Positions 1 through 12,095 of a stretch of DNA of 64,000 bases are shown one piece after another. The stretch covers positions 186,001 through 250,000 of the forward strand of contig JBBMOL010000146.1 of the NCBI GenBank assembly GCA_037954665.1. Direction: 5' to 3'. Position numbers and translations under genes: made by a program. Within the stretch, counting starts at the first letter, position 1; each line of letters opens with the position of its first letter. The stretch is from Laguncularia racemosa (lineage: Eukaryota > Streptophyta > Magnoliopsida > Myrtales > Combretaceae). The notes under the pieces were generated by a model that saw only the letters and a list, made by a program, of their open reading frames with translations, searched no databases and was not told the DNA's origin.

Positions 1-650
1 AGAGTAAGTACGGTATAGTTCAATGCGGTTTATCCCTTGAAGTAAATCGATTCATATATTACGGTTTGTTTTTCTTGCTTTTTCCCCTAAATCGAACCTA
101 ACCATATGGTTTGGTTCATAAATTTTTCAAATATAAAAAAATGGTTCGGTTCATAATTTGAACTGTTTATATATATATGTTATTAATTTTTTTCTATATA
201 CAAGTTAATAAGTCATGAAAAATTATACTTGATATAAAAAAGATTTAATTTTTATTATTCCTTCAATATCACTCATTATCTTCAATGTCTAATTGATATA
301 TTTAAAGAAATTTTATTATATTTCTCTAGATAATTCTATTTTTTATATTAGTCATTAAGCAAAAATACAAAATAAAGAAAAAGTAGTGAATAACTCAATA
401 AAAACCAAATAAGATGAGGAATTGAATAAGTAATATGGAATTCACTTTTTTGTTTATACATTCTTTAAACTTTTATTACCATTTTTTTTTTACTTCTTAT
501 GATTTAGTTTGGTTTGCAACATTTTTGAACTTAAAAAGAAAATGATTTTGTTTGTTATAAATCTAAAAAGAAAATTCAAACTTAATTTATGATTCGGTTC
601 AATTTAATTCAGTTCAATTTATGATTTGATCAATTATTTTCCTAGTCCTA
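1..650. other. AT-rich gene-free end, decayed repeat
   Basis: No coding exon is visible. The stretch is rich in GGTTTGGTTC / GGTTCGGTTC words like those in the hAT-type MITE at 1806-2484, so it may be a decayed relative, but I could not find terminal repeats or a target duplication here. Confidence 0.3.
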
Positions 651-654
651 ATTA

Positions 655-745
655 TAACTAAAGAAGGGGAGAATCGAACCTAGTCCATCTTATTGGGAAA
701 TCGATATTTATACCACTAAATTACAAGGATCTTGATAAATACCAC
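655..745 (-). repeat. tRNA-like SINE head
   Basis: The reverse complement carries a Pol III B-box-like GGTTCGATTCTCCC about 50 bases downstream of an A-box-like TTTAGTGGTATAAATATCG. This spacing matches the tRNA-derived head of a SINE. The acceptor stem does not pair convincingly, so it is not called as a tRNA gene. Confidence 0.35.
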
Positions 746-1214
746 TTCGTCAAAATTTAAAAGACCCATTACCTAAGCCATCTTAAATTAAATTACTACC
801 TCAAGTAAATCTAGCAACTCATTGCACTAAATAAACAAAAACTCTCAAATATGTCATTAATGAAGATTTCTAAGTAAGAATAGTAAGTAAAATGTATAAA
901 TAAGATGATGATAACAATGTAAGAACTCTATTAGTAACAATAGCAATTGCTTTAATCTAATAAGAAAAGTGTTAATCTAAGCTAAAATTGATCAATGAAA
1001 GCTAAATACAAGTAAAAATACAAAGTAGGGCTTTAGCCTTCTATATATAGTAAAACAATAGCCAAAACTCACAAAAATTTTACATAAGTTTGATGCCCCA
1101 AATAAAGGGTAAACCTTTGCTGCATGTTTATAACGCAATATGAGCATGCAGAATTTGGAAACCAACTAAGCTAAAAAATAATATGCAAGTATTATGCCCT
1201 AAATCTAAATTCTT

Positions 1215-1223
1215 TTATTATTA

Positions 1224-1256
<33 letters not shown>
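1215..1256. repeat. (TTA)n microsatellite
   Basis: A run of TTA/ATT trinucleotides lies in the duplicated non-coding flank. Copy B has a pyrimidine stretch at the matching place instead. Confidence 0.8.
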
Positions 1257-1599
1257 TGTTTTGTTTATCATCCTAATACGAGATCTTTCTTAACTAGAGT
1301 CTTAGATTTTATTTCACAACTATGTAGGAATCTTTATCTAAGAAGTGTGTTCATTTTCCATATTGGATTTTTGAATCTCTATATCTTTTGATTTATTTTG
1401 TCAATACTATATGTATTTGTATTATAATGTGATTCAATAAATGAAATCTAACTCTCTAGCAAAAGAAAATAAGAAATTGTCAAAACTCTTACATTAATAA
1501 GTCCCCATGATGGAAATAACATTTGATTATGTCTGCCAACAAAATCTCCAAAACAAAAGAAATCAAATTACTAAAGTTAATGTGTCTTGCTAATAGGTA

Positions 1600-1680
1600 A
1601 ATCTCTTAGTGGTATGAACACTACTTTCCTAGTGGATGAATTAGGTTCAATTCTCTTCTCTCCTAGAAGTTGTAATAGTA
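1600..1680 (+). repeat. tRNA-like SINE candidate
   Basis: CTCTTAGTGGTATGAACAC resembles an A box, and AGGTTCAATTCTC about 40 bases downstream resembles a B box. The equivalent in copy B (about 38815-38890) is more decayed. It is not a credible tRNA gene. Confidence 0.3.
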
Positions 1681-1805
1681 GTTGGCAAAACAAAAGAAAA
1701 GAAAAAAGAAAGAGCTAAATCGTGTTTACTCATCTTTATAGGGGTAAAATATGTTATCATTGCTCCTATCACCATATTATAGATCATACCTTAAATAATT
1801 ATAGT

Positions 1806-2484
1806 TAGAGGTAGGCAAAAAAAGCAACTAAACTAAACTAATATGCAAATTGAACCAAATCAAATTGATTTTTTTTTTTAATTTAGTTTGGAAATTTCCA
1901 ATCTAAACTAAACTAAAAATTTATGATTGGTTTAGAGAGAGAAACTAAACCAAACCATAAAACCGAATCAAACTATATTGAAAAACATAACAATATTTTA
2001 CTTGCAACTAAAAAATATTTGTTTTTTTCTAACATATTCAATAGAATTTTTAGTTTACTTTTATTAAAACATATATGCATATAAGTTTTATGACCATAAT
2101 TTACCAAATATGTATATAAGTTAACTTTAAATTTATATTATATGCTAGATTAAGGAATAAGATTAGTCGTTAATACACATTTAAAATTGTTTAACTGCTT
2201 AAATATTGACTTTCTTAATATTTTATGTGATATCAACACATATTATTATTAAATAAATTTAATACTTCTCATATGAGATTACATATTAAGTAAATATATT
2301 TTCTTATGTAACAAAGGTTTAATCCATAGACTAAATCAAAGTAAACTGAAGTTTTGTAGTTTGGAAAAAATTCTAAAACCAAACCATATGGTTTAGTTTG
2401 AAGTGACAAAAAACAAGTCGTATTTTTATGATTTGGTTTGGTTTGAAGGGAAAATTGAAGCAAACCAAACCCCACCCACCCCTA
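1806..2484. mobile_element. hAT-type MITE with 8-bp target duplication (copy A)
   Basis: A 679-bp element begins TAGAGGTAGGCAAAA and ends CCCACCCACCCCTA, imperfect inverted ends like the TAGGGGTGGGCAAA termini of plant hAT MITEs. It is flanked by ATTATAGT (1798-1805) and GTTATAGT (2485-2492), an 8-bp duplication with one mismatch as expected for hAT. The interior is full of AAACCAAACC/GGTTTGGTTT words and has no coding capacity. The same insertion is in copy B, so it predates the duplication. Confidence 0.65.
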
Positions 2485-2499
2485 GTTATAGTAGTCAAC

Positions 2500-5400
2500 A
2501 TCCCTAAAGTCATCACTTGAAATATAAATAATCCTAAATAAACGGTAAAGCTTGGTACAAAATTATTATGTACAAACACATATGAATGCCACATCATAAA
2601 TAACTTAACATTTATAATTGCAACAACCTATAGCAAATGATGTGGATAATTAAATTACTATTATTATTATACTTCCTCATAGAATATTCATGTAGTGAGA
2701 CTCATTTTGAAAGTATTGACCCTTATGTGCTCCCAAGAGGCTTGGAATCATTTTGAAAGTGTTGATGAATCCCTAGATTTGTATTTAAAAAAATTTGGAT
2801 ATATCATATCCTTAGAACCAGTTTTTAAAAGTATAGGTGTATGTACCCGAAGAGTCCATATGTCAGTTTGGAAGTGTAGCTCTATGCGATCCCATGAGTT
2901 TATGAGTCATTTTGAAAGTGTGGGGTTGGTTGCTAAAGTCATTTTTAAAAGTAAAAGTCTTAATCATTCCAAGTTTTATAAAATAGTCTTTATTAAGCAT
3001 AAACAACAAACACTATTTTTATATAGTCAACCCCTCACTATTCTATTATTATAGTCATAGTATGCATAACCATCAAGCAATAGTTGTTCATGTACTTGGT
3101 TTCTGTTTAAACTCTCAATAATGGTCCCAATAAATTTCTAAACCATAAAATATATCAAGAATTAATATCACATGTACTAAAGATTAACATTTTTAGTTTT
3201 ATTAGATGATTTTCCACATAAATACTTGTTCAAGTCTCAATTAAGTTTGTCTTAGCTTCCAATTAAATTTATTGAAATTTCTTAATTTTTTAATTAAATA
3301 TTATTTACATAGTTTTATTTTTCTTAATAGGTTATTTTCTTCTCTTACTCTCTTTTCACTGTAGTAGTTTCTCCTCCTCATTAGAGAGAATATTTTTCCT
3401 CTCCTCTTTAACCAATCTCATACAAAGGATTTTAAAATGAAATATATCCTTTCTTTTAATCTTTTCTTTTCAGATTGTGCTTTTGTCTTGCCCTAACTTG
3501 ATTTGGGGGGAAATCTTTCAATACCATGGAGTCTTAACGTAGAAACCTTGGTGATTTTTTGTTTATTTTTATGGGTAAGTATAAACTTTTATTATTATTA
3601 TTATTATGTGATGTTTATGTGGTTTCCAGGAGACAATTGACATGATTGAACGTTGTTGGTGGAATTTTAGGAAGTTGTGGTTAAGTGAGAAGATTACAAT
3701 CTCAAAGGAATCAAGTAAGTTCCTTATGTTAAATTTTCTCTTTATTTATGAAAGGTTTTAGAATCTTTGAATTGTAAAGGGAGGGATCATGGAATATTGA
3801 TGGAATATGTCGATGTAGAGTTATTGGAGTAGTATAAGGGGGGAGTTTTATGGTTATAAGGATGTAGGGTTAGTTGTCAATGAAAAATAGACTATTTGAG
3901 AGGTACTAGTTATGAAATGAAAAACCTGTTATTGGTTGAAGCAAGAAGATTAAACTTTGTTATAAATTTAATGTTTATGGTTGTTTGATTTGTTAGATTT
4001 GGAGAGCTTTTCTTGAAAAGTGTGCATGTTTTTAGATGTGTAGTGACCATCATTGGAGGCAGTCTTAGAATGGTTACAACTAGCTTCAAAAGCTGGCTTT
4101 GAGAGTCTTGCAATTGACCTCAAAGACCGTTTTTGTCCTTGTCAAATTGGCCATCATTACTACTTTTAGAGTTGGTTGCTTGCAAGCAAACGGTTTTGCA
4201 ATAAGTTAGCCGCCAATTTATATAAAATAACTATTTTATTTAATTAATTTACTTATTTAATTTAGTAACTGTGTATTATTAGATAATTGCATAATTTTTA
4301 ATTTAGTGACTTTGTATTATTAGATAATTGCATAATTTTGCACAATAGTCTTCAAATACTAATTAACTACTTAAGTAATCTATATTAGTATGTCATGACA
4401 TAAGTAACTTATCTTACTTATCTTATTTTATTATATGTTATAAAGTAAATAATTTATTTTACTTATCTTAAGTATTATATATATGTATATACTATAGTAT
4501 GTTATGATGTAAATAGCCTATAGTACTCATCTTAAGTAGCATATAAATAATAGTTTTCTGTTATTATGTAAATAAACTATATATCTTATAAGATGGTTTT
4601 ATTATAATATTTAATAATTTCATTATATAATGTATACAATAGTTTTGTATTAAAATATAATAACTTATTTTATTTAATAACAATAAAAGTGTGATTAATA
4701 TTGTTAATTACGACTTGACATGTGTAGAATACCTTAACTTTATACAAGTATGCATTTAAGAATTGGTGAAGAGTTAAGTTTAACAAAACATTGGGACTCG
4801 CACAAGTATTAAGAGAATGTAATGAAGAGTTAAATTTAGTTTACAATAAATTCTAATTAACATGTAAACTTACAATATCAAGACTAAAGTTGTAGAATAT
4901 TAATTAATTGTTGATAATCCATTCTAGGTACTTAATTACCTTTCTTGTTGGTGTGGTTCTTGATACGATAGAGATTTAAATGAATATAAGCAAATCAAAG
5001 CTTTAATTGTATGCTATTTATGCTTGGCTGAGGTTGAAAGATTCAAGTGTAGTGATGATCAGATAGGCACCCACAAATTGGTACATAATGGTGTTTTGAG
5101 TGGAGTTATATATTAGAATGCTATGGTATATTAGGTATTGATGTTGTCAGTAGGTTATTGATTTAGGAGATTATTATGATTATAGGTTGGTGAATTGGGA
5201 TGAAGCTATAGTCGAGCCATTTATTGATGGCCGTAGTGGACATATATGCTAATTGTTAGCTCATAACTTTAGGTTGATGTGACTAGTGTGTTTGGACTCA
5301 GGGTGTTAGAGAGTATCCATACTTGAAATCTATGTTTGTTGTAAAGTCATGAGCTATTTTAGATCTTGGGATGCTAAGGCTATATTGGTCATCTTCAGTT

Positions 5401-7540
5401 GCTCATTACATTAGATTGGGTTGTATGCGAATATGTGTTGCTTGTCACTTGTGCGTGTTTATGTAAGTCATGCATTGGGGTTCAACTCATCCCTTTATAG
5501 GAAATCTTTTTAAGGCACAATAGATAAAAAATGCAAATGTTTTGACTATAGACTTGAGTCTAGGACGAATTCCACTCAACTGGAGTAATTTTTTTTTATA
5601 ATAATAAGTTGAGTAGTGTAAGTTAAGGTAATTCATGTTTCAATTATTGTAAGTTATAGAGTAACTAATTGTTGTAAATTGCTTTGACACTAAGAGAATG
5701 TGAAGTATGTTATTATTTTATAATTTTTTTATTTATAGTAATTCTAAGTTTTTAATGTGTCCTTATTAAGGTATGGACACATGATAGAGTTGTTATGTTT
5801 TGGATTCTAAAGCATTACACTTATTCAATTGACTTAGACTATAGATGATCAATTGGATCGTATGGTCAACTAAGTAGTTAACTAACTCTAACTAAGTCAA
5901 CCAAGCATGCTTTTTAGGACATCGATACTATGATTTGTACCACTATGAGTTGCCTCATTTTGATTTCTCAACCCATAATGCATTGGCTTAATGAACCACT
6001 TTGTTTCAAATTCCATCCCTTAGGCTAGTCATTGGTAAGTAGCTCTCAACCTAGTTAGTTCAAGTGGTTATTGAGTGTGGTTCATGATTCAAGACTCAAA
6101 CACAAGTAATGCTAACAATAATGATCACACAATGTTATATAAAATTTGATTTCATAATGACTATTATTCACACAATCCAAGGGGGAAGTAGTTACTTGTT
6201 TTATACTCAGCATTAACCTTGATTATGTAAAGAGTTGAGCTCATCTTAGTTTTTCACAACTAGCAATTCACCATTTAATTCCTCTAAGAGGTTTGGTCGA
6301 CATTTAGTTGATCATACCCTATCAATAAGTATTTATGCTCTACCTCTATTCTTTGGATCAAGGATGATCTTTGGATTTGACTAAACATTTGGTACGATTC
6401 CCTCATCCCTTCAACTTTAATCATCTTGTTCCACCTCTTTATTATTTTTCATTAACCTCCTATATTAATAATGTTAAGATATTTCCTCTAAGCTTTATTC
6501 CAAATTCATCTTGAAATTATAAAATATTATTATTCGATTTATCACATGCATTATAAATCTAATTAATGTTTTTTTCCTAGTCCTAATGTGCTAGTATTAG
6601 GATAAGAGTGTTGAGTGCTTTTCTAGGCCAAAGGCATAATAGGTTAGGTTCTATAGTTGACTCAAGTTCTGCATAATGGAGTTAGAGCTAAGAAAAGAGG
6701 AACTATAAGGATATGCAAAAGTGAAAGATCCTCACTAGTACTTGAGTAATTAGTTTCTACTCTCTATAGTTTTTTCAATTAAAGTATGTGGCTGAGGACG
6801 TTTACTATCCATGATCATGAAAAGCTAGGAATCTTGAAAATAATACTTAATTTTCTGTTATGTAATTGATAGTCATAGAGTGTAATAAATTTGGTAATTA
6901 GGTATTGTTTTCGCGTTAGGTGCTTTTCATATAGTGAATGCGTACAAGATGCATGAGATGTAGGGATGCATTATTAGGATTCTATGTTGTTTGAAAATTT
7001 CTGTTTCCAAGTATAACTTGTAATGATTTCCACTCTGGTAAAAAGTTTTCGTAAAACTATCATTTTATCACACGCTTGATATTATCTCAATAATTATAAT
7101 AATTCAATATGTTCTTAAATTATCCATAGACTGCAGAAAATCAAAGACGAGTCCAACTTGACGATGTTTGCTTGATTTTCTTCGAGGAAACAAATTAAAC
7201 ATGACGGTCCTTTCGGTCTTATAAATTTTCATATCACAGATGAAGAAAACACTAATCAAGAACCAACATATTATTTTCTGTTAGTTTGCTCTATTATTTT
7301 GAATTGACAAAAAAATGGGAACACCTCTCAAGAAGTTTCTTGATCTTGCTCTCGTTTGTGCTTGATAAAGAAAAATGTGTATAATCCTTGAATATTACTC
7401 AGTGAATAATATGATATGCTTCAATAAATCTTAAAGATTTTTCGGTTTTACACACTAGCAAAGTGCTTGTTACATTGTTTAATAGAATATTATCAAAGTA
7501 ATGACAGCAACAACAAATTGTTCTCTATTGCTATTATATA
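2500..7540. other. Non-coding duplicated 3' flank
   Basis: About 5 kb matches 39720-46130 of copy B. No exon or domain is recognised. The longest frame, 119 codons at 2695-3054, is interrupted in the copy B equivalent, which argues against coding. A tRNA-like stretch (about 6035-6105) with a TTCAAGTGGTTATTGAG word is shared by both copies and may be an old SINE. Confidence 0.6.
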
Positions 7541-7550
7541 TGATTGATCT

Positions 7551-7556
7551 TTTATT
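7551..7556 (-). terminator. AATAAA poly(A) signal of the DAR gene
   Basis: AATAAA lies on the minus strand about 46 bases past the DAR stop codon. The same place in copy B reads AGTAAA. Confidence 0.55.
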
Positions 7557-7601
7557 CTCCACAATATAACATAATCAAAATTCCGCAAATGAGGCTCATT
7601 A

Positions 7602-10600
7602 CTAAGTAAAATCATCTAAGAAACCTCCTGTAAACCGAATGATATTCAATGTCTCTTGAAGACCATACCTGTCCAATAATCTTTTGGCCCTTCGAAATCC
7701 ATTCCCATATTCGTCTTCTCTTGTCTCAATTTCGTACATTAAAAACTTACCTAGCTTCCACTCAAAGCTTGATTTCAACGTAGAATCAACTTTTGACTGT
7801 AACCAAATGTACGACATAACCTGACAGGTTCCTTCATTAACCTCTAAATCCATATTGATAGCATAGCCTGTTTAGTGTAAGATCATAACTAGGAGTCTAA
7901 GGATGAAAAAAAAAAAAAAAAGAGGAACATAAAGCAGATTACTTGTATGGATTAGTTCATAAAGCTGTAGTTATAAATGATCTGATTCATATAATAATAT
8001 AATCATTAGTAGTTATTAAGTAATAAATATAAAACTTACATCACATCTACAAGTTTAAACTTTTATATCGAATGATTGTGGTATCAACCATAACATAGTA
8101 TTAGAGCAAAAAGTTTTGGATTTAAACCCCTATGCACTTGCTTCACCCCCATTTAATTAAATTGTCTGCTTAATAGGTTTTAGTTAAAGTTATTATGCTT
8201 CAAGTCAAAGTTAACCAATAATCAAGCTAATAGACACTAATAGACCTTTTTTTTTTTGTTTTTCAACCACTTGATCCAAAAGTTACTTGGTTTTATGTAT
8301 CACAACTCAACATCTCTCACAATCTACATAGGACTCCATTAATATAGGGTATCACAATCTACCCCTCTTAATCATATGGGATATTATAATCTTGCGTCCT
8401 TAAATACGCGATGTTCTCATTGTGATATCTTACAATTAGGTCTAAATCTTCCCCTTTTTGGTTATTCTTGAATTAGATACCTATTAGTAGGTCGGTTCTA
8501 ATATCATTTATAATATCGTAGGTTAAAAGTAGTTAATAAGCAAGCTAACAAATACTTATAAATATTTTTTTTTCAACCACTTAGCTCAAAAGTTTTTAAT
8601 TAATATTAACATGTTATTCCCCATAATTTGTATGGAACTTTATTCATATGGTGTATCACAATCTAACTCTATTAAGCACATAGGGTATCACAAAAGTTTC
8701 AGTCTACATATAAGGGAGCATGTTAAATAATAAATATAAAGTCCACATCATATCTACAAACTTAAACATTTAGATTAGATGATTATAATACTAGTCATAA
8801 CACTAATAAGCCGTCTTTTATTATGTATCAATAGCAGTCCATGTGCTTAAGCAAGCCTCATGAAATCGGGTTTGGCCTTTCAGCTCGCAGATTGGGTTAG
8901 ATCCTAAGGCTCTCAATTGGGGGTTCACTTAACTTATAAAAAAAAAAGATGGAAATATGAAAAAAAAAATAATAATAAAACGAAGAGCGATGCAAAATTT
9001 AACCGCACAAAATACAAACCTTCTTGACAACTCCAAGCGTGCATCATCTCATGAGCCAAAATTGACCCTGCATATATCCTAATAACAATTAATCAGTATC
9101 AACTATAGATTACCCATGAAGGATTTTGTGTAGGTAAAATCAAATAAACTACCTTGGTAGACCATTTAAAACACGAATGTAGTTCACTTTGATATTACCA
9201 ACTAGATTGAGTAATCTTTTGTCTATCTTGTTGATCCCTCCTGTCTGCCCAATTCTTGGCATGTTGACCTCCTAAAAATTTTCACTAGAAAGTTAGATAT
9301 CTATTAGATTCAAGTTCGTTTTACATAAAATGTTTTTCCAACTTTTTTTTTTGTGTTTATTGCAACTAAAATTTAAAAGTGTCAAATTATTGTATCAATC
9401 ATAAAAGATTGCATTTCCTGGTGCTTTTCAGTGGTAGTTAATTATGGAAGGCGAAGTTTGTAGCCAAAATACTAATAAAAATTAGGGAAAATGATTTCCA
9501 TTTTAAGGAAAAGGAAAGTATTTTATTCATTTTCCATTAGCATTCCTTCCCCAATTGAAAATTGGAGAAAATAATTTCCATTTTAAGAAAAGAAAAGCTT
9601 TTAACATCCAGCATCCGCCCTCCACCCATCCCACCACCACCATCACCCCCCCTCAACCACAAAGCGGGAGGCGACGTTTTTACTACCACTTTTAGTGATC
9701 AAGAATTATTGTTGCCTGCTATTATCATTTACCTTTATTAGTTACTGTTATCTATAAACTTTTAAAACTGATACAATAATATTTGACAATGACTAAATTT
9801 TAATTACAAAAAATATTGAAAAAACTGGTTTTAAAAAACTTTTTCCGTGAAAGAAACAAACATTCCAAATCTTGAGAAAGAAATGCTCTGAAGAAAGGTT
9901 CTCTTACTGTAAATATATTGTGAACGGTGCCCACTGTCAATCCAAGGGTCCCAGAACAAAGGATGGCCCTGTCCTATGATGCATGGAAAGCCAAAGGAAT
10001 TATAGAAAAAGAAGGGAAGCAATGGATATCATGTGCAAATTGTATCGAGAGACATTGAGCGACGCGATTAACAGATGTTTTGAAAATAATTTTTCTGAAA
10101 TTTCATCATTTAATCATTCCTTCTTGATATTATGAGCAAATTTGTCGGTTTATTAACTATCATAATCTACAATACATATAAACCGCTCCTATGAAGAGGG
10201 ATTAGCAAAGTAGAGGGATTGATTCCTGTTGATAGCTTATGAGCACATTCAAAGTTTGTTCACTTCATCCAATACAATAAGCTCGTAATAGTATTCTTGT
10301 TCATTATTATTCCTAATTCCCCAAAATCCTATAGACTATATAAACCATAGAGTTAGCATTAAGGTTCCACCATGCATAGTATATATTACGTAGTTACATA
10401 CTAAATGAGCACTACCTTTATCCGAACAAGGATTGGGGATATGATTCATTGGTTCGCAAGTCAAGTACAATGTTTTTGGTAGTGTTAACGAATTTTTAAG
10501 CACATTATATGAACAAAACAAGTTATAGAGAAAAGGGGGAAGTTATGAATTATGGGGGATTACGAAAAATATTATTGTAACTGTTCTTAGAATTTATAAC

Positions 10601-12095
10601 ACCCATATGTGTGATGAGTTTTAAAGCAAAATCCCATGAATAGAGGGAAGTTACAATTTTTCAACATATTTATGAATTTTAAGCTTATTGGTGAAAATAG
10701 CAAAACTTTGAGCAACATTAAGAAAATTTAAGCGAATTTACAAAATTTAATAAAAGTCACATCTCAAGGGAAAGTTACCAAAAAAAAAAGGGGTAAATTC
10801 ATAGGAAAATCTTGAAGGGAAATTACGAAAATTTTCTTCGCGTGAAGAATAAATAAATAAAAAAGTTATATAATATAATTAGATTTATGGAATATCAATC
10901 GGAGTAATATATTAGAGAGGATTTACCTATTTTATGGGCAGTTATGAAAAGATTCTATAAAATCCTAGGGAAAGTTAATGAAATTAAAATACGAATTCTG
11001 CGACATAGAGGCTAGTAAGGGATTTTAAGCAAAGTTATGAAGAAATTAAGCAAAATTACCTCGCACTACATTGTGATGAATCGTTACATTTTTGTAGCAT
11101 AAAATGATGTATAGTAACATATTTTGGTACATTATGATATTGATTGGCTATTTTCGTAACAAATTTTGGGAAATATTGTAGTATGTATCAATATTCTTTT
11201 TAACTTCTTATGATTAACACTTTCTTTTGTTAAGGAAATATTCATATTGGAAATATATTAAGTAATAAAATAAGAAACATTTAGAATGTCCAAAGCAAGC
11301 ATAAGATCTTTAATTTTACTTGCATATATATAATATATATATATATACACGATCATTTCATTCATATAGGTCTTAGGATGTATGAAAGCTATAGGAAAAT
11401 ACACGTACTTGTATTATTGCCTACCTCCTTCTTTTTACCCATTTCAGTTTTATCAACCAAATGTATAGGAAAGTGCTGCTCAACTTTCATCCCTAGTTCT
11501 TTGTACAGCTGACGGATCTCCCTTATATATGGTTGGAAATCTTGAATGGTCATTATGACGAATGCGCCTTGGCAATCTTTGCATAATTTTCTGCCAGCAT
11601 CGAGAGATAGAGGATTCGAATCTCTTGCCTACAATAATTTTAGAAGTCTACCACGTATTGAAAAGCTTGGAAGACGCGAGACATGACATAAAATAAGTTA
11701 CATCCATGCTAATGTTTAGTCCTTTATTAGTTTACTCTATAAATCATGACTTTGTGATGGTACCATTTAACATCATTCAAGTTTTAAGAAATGGGCCCAT
11801 CTAGAATACTTGAACAATTAATTTTCTATTTATCATTCCAATAGAAAATGATAAATTGTAGCAGTACCTCTTAAAAACGATTAAAATTGTAAAAAGAAAA
11901 AAAATCAAACTATTAGAAGCATGCCGTTCTAATAAATTATTTTGCTTATTTTATAGAGGACGTTTTCAATTTAGAAAGCACTAACCATTAATCTTTTGCA
12001 GCTAAAGCATTTTGGTGTGCCATCATGGTTGTGAGAGGGACAATATTTTTGCCGCCAAAAACAATGTTCGTCGTACTGCAATTTACCATCAGCAC
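7602..12095 (-). CDS. DAR carboxy half: LIM-like segment and HExxH peptidase exons
   Basis: Five exons. Exon 11986-12095 encodes FWRQKYCPSHNHDGTPKCFS, the well-kept zinc-ligand segment of the family. Exon 11425-11628 gives GRKLCKDCQ followed by the region ending in GMKVEQHFPIHLV. Exon 9153-9271 starts EVNMPRIGQTGG and ends NGLPR. Exon 9020-9078 reads GSILAHEMMHAW, where the two His and the Glu of HEMMH are the metal and catalytic residues. The last exon, 7602-7867, has the EVNEGTCQVMSY segment, whose Glu is expected to be the third metal ligand, and ends with TLNIIRFTGGF. All five frames are open and phases 0/0/2/1 fit. The tail is shorter than in Arabidopsis DA1, which has a serine-rich insert here. 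Confidence 0.85.

Larger units (their letters stand above)
900..11905. repeat. Segmental duplication, copy A
   Basis: This stretch aligns collinearly with 38160-51045 in the same orientation. Shared anchors include the words around 1000 and 38240, the hAT-type MITE (1806 and 39019), the non-coding block at 2700 and 41280, the region at 6600-7600 and 45060-46170, and four DAR exons. Differences are base changes plus private insertions: the TRIM at 8014-8802 and extra intron sequence near 10.2-11.4 kb occur only here. Similarity stops at about 11905, just short of the LIM exon at 11986-12095. Boundaries were judged by eye. Confidence 0.85.

Noticed and set aside
655..745. Possible tRNA gene on the minus strand
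   Set aside because: A and B boxes are present but the acceptor and anticodon stems do not pair well; more likely a SINE head.
2695..3054. 119-codon plus-strand ORF
   Set aside because: The equivalent in copy B (about 41275-41600) has stops and indels; no domain; composition is that of flanking non-coding DNA.
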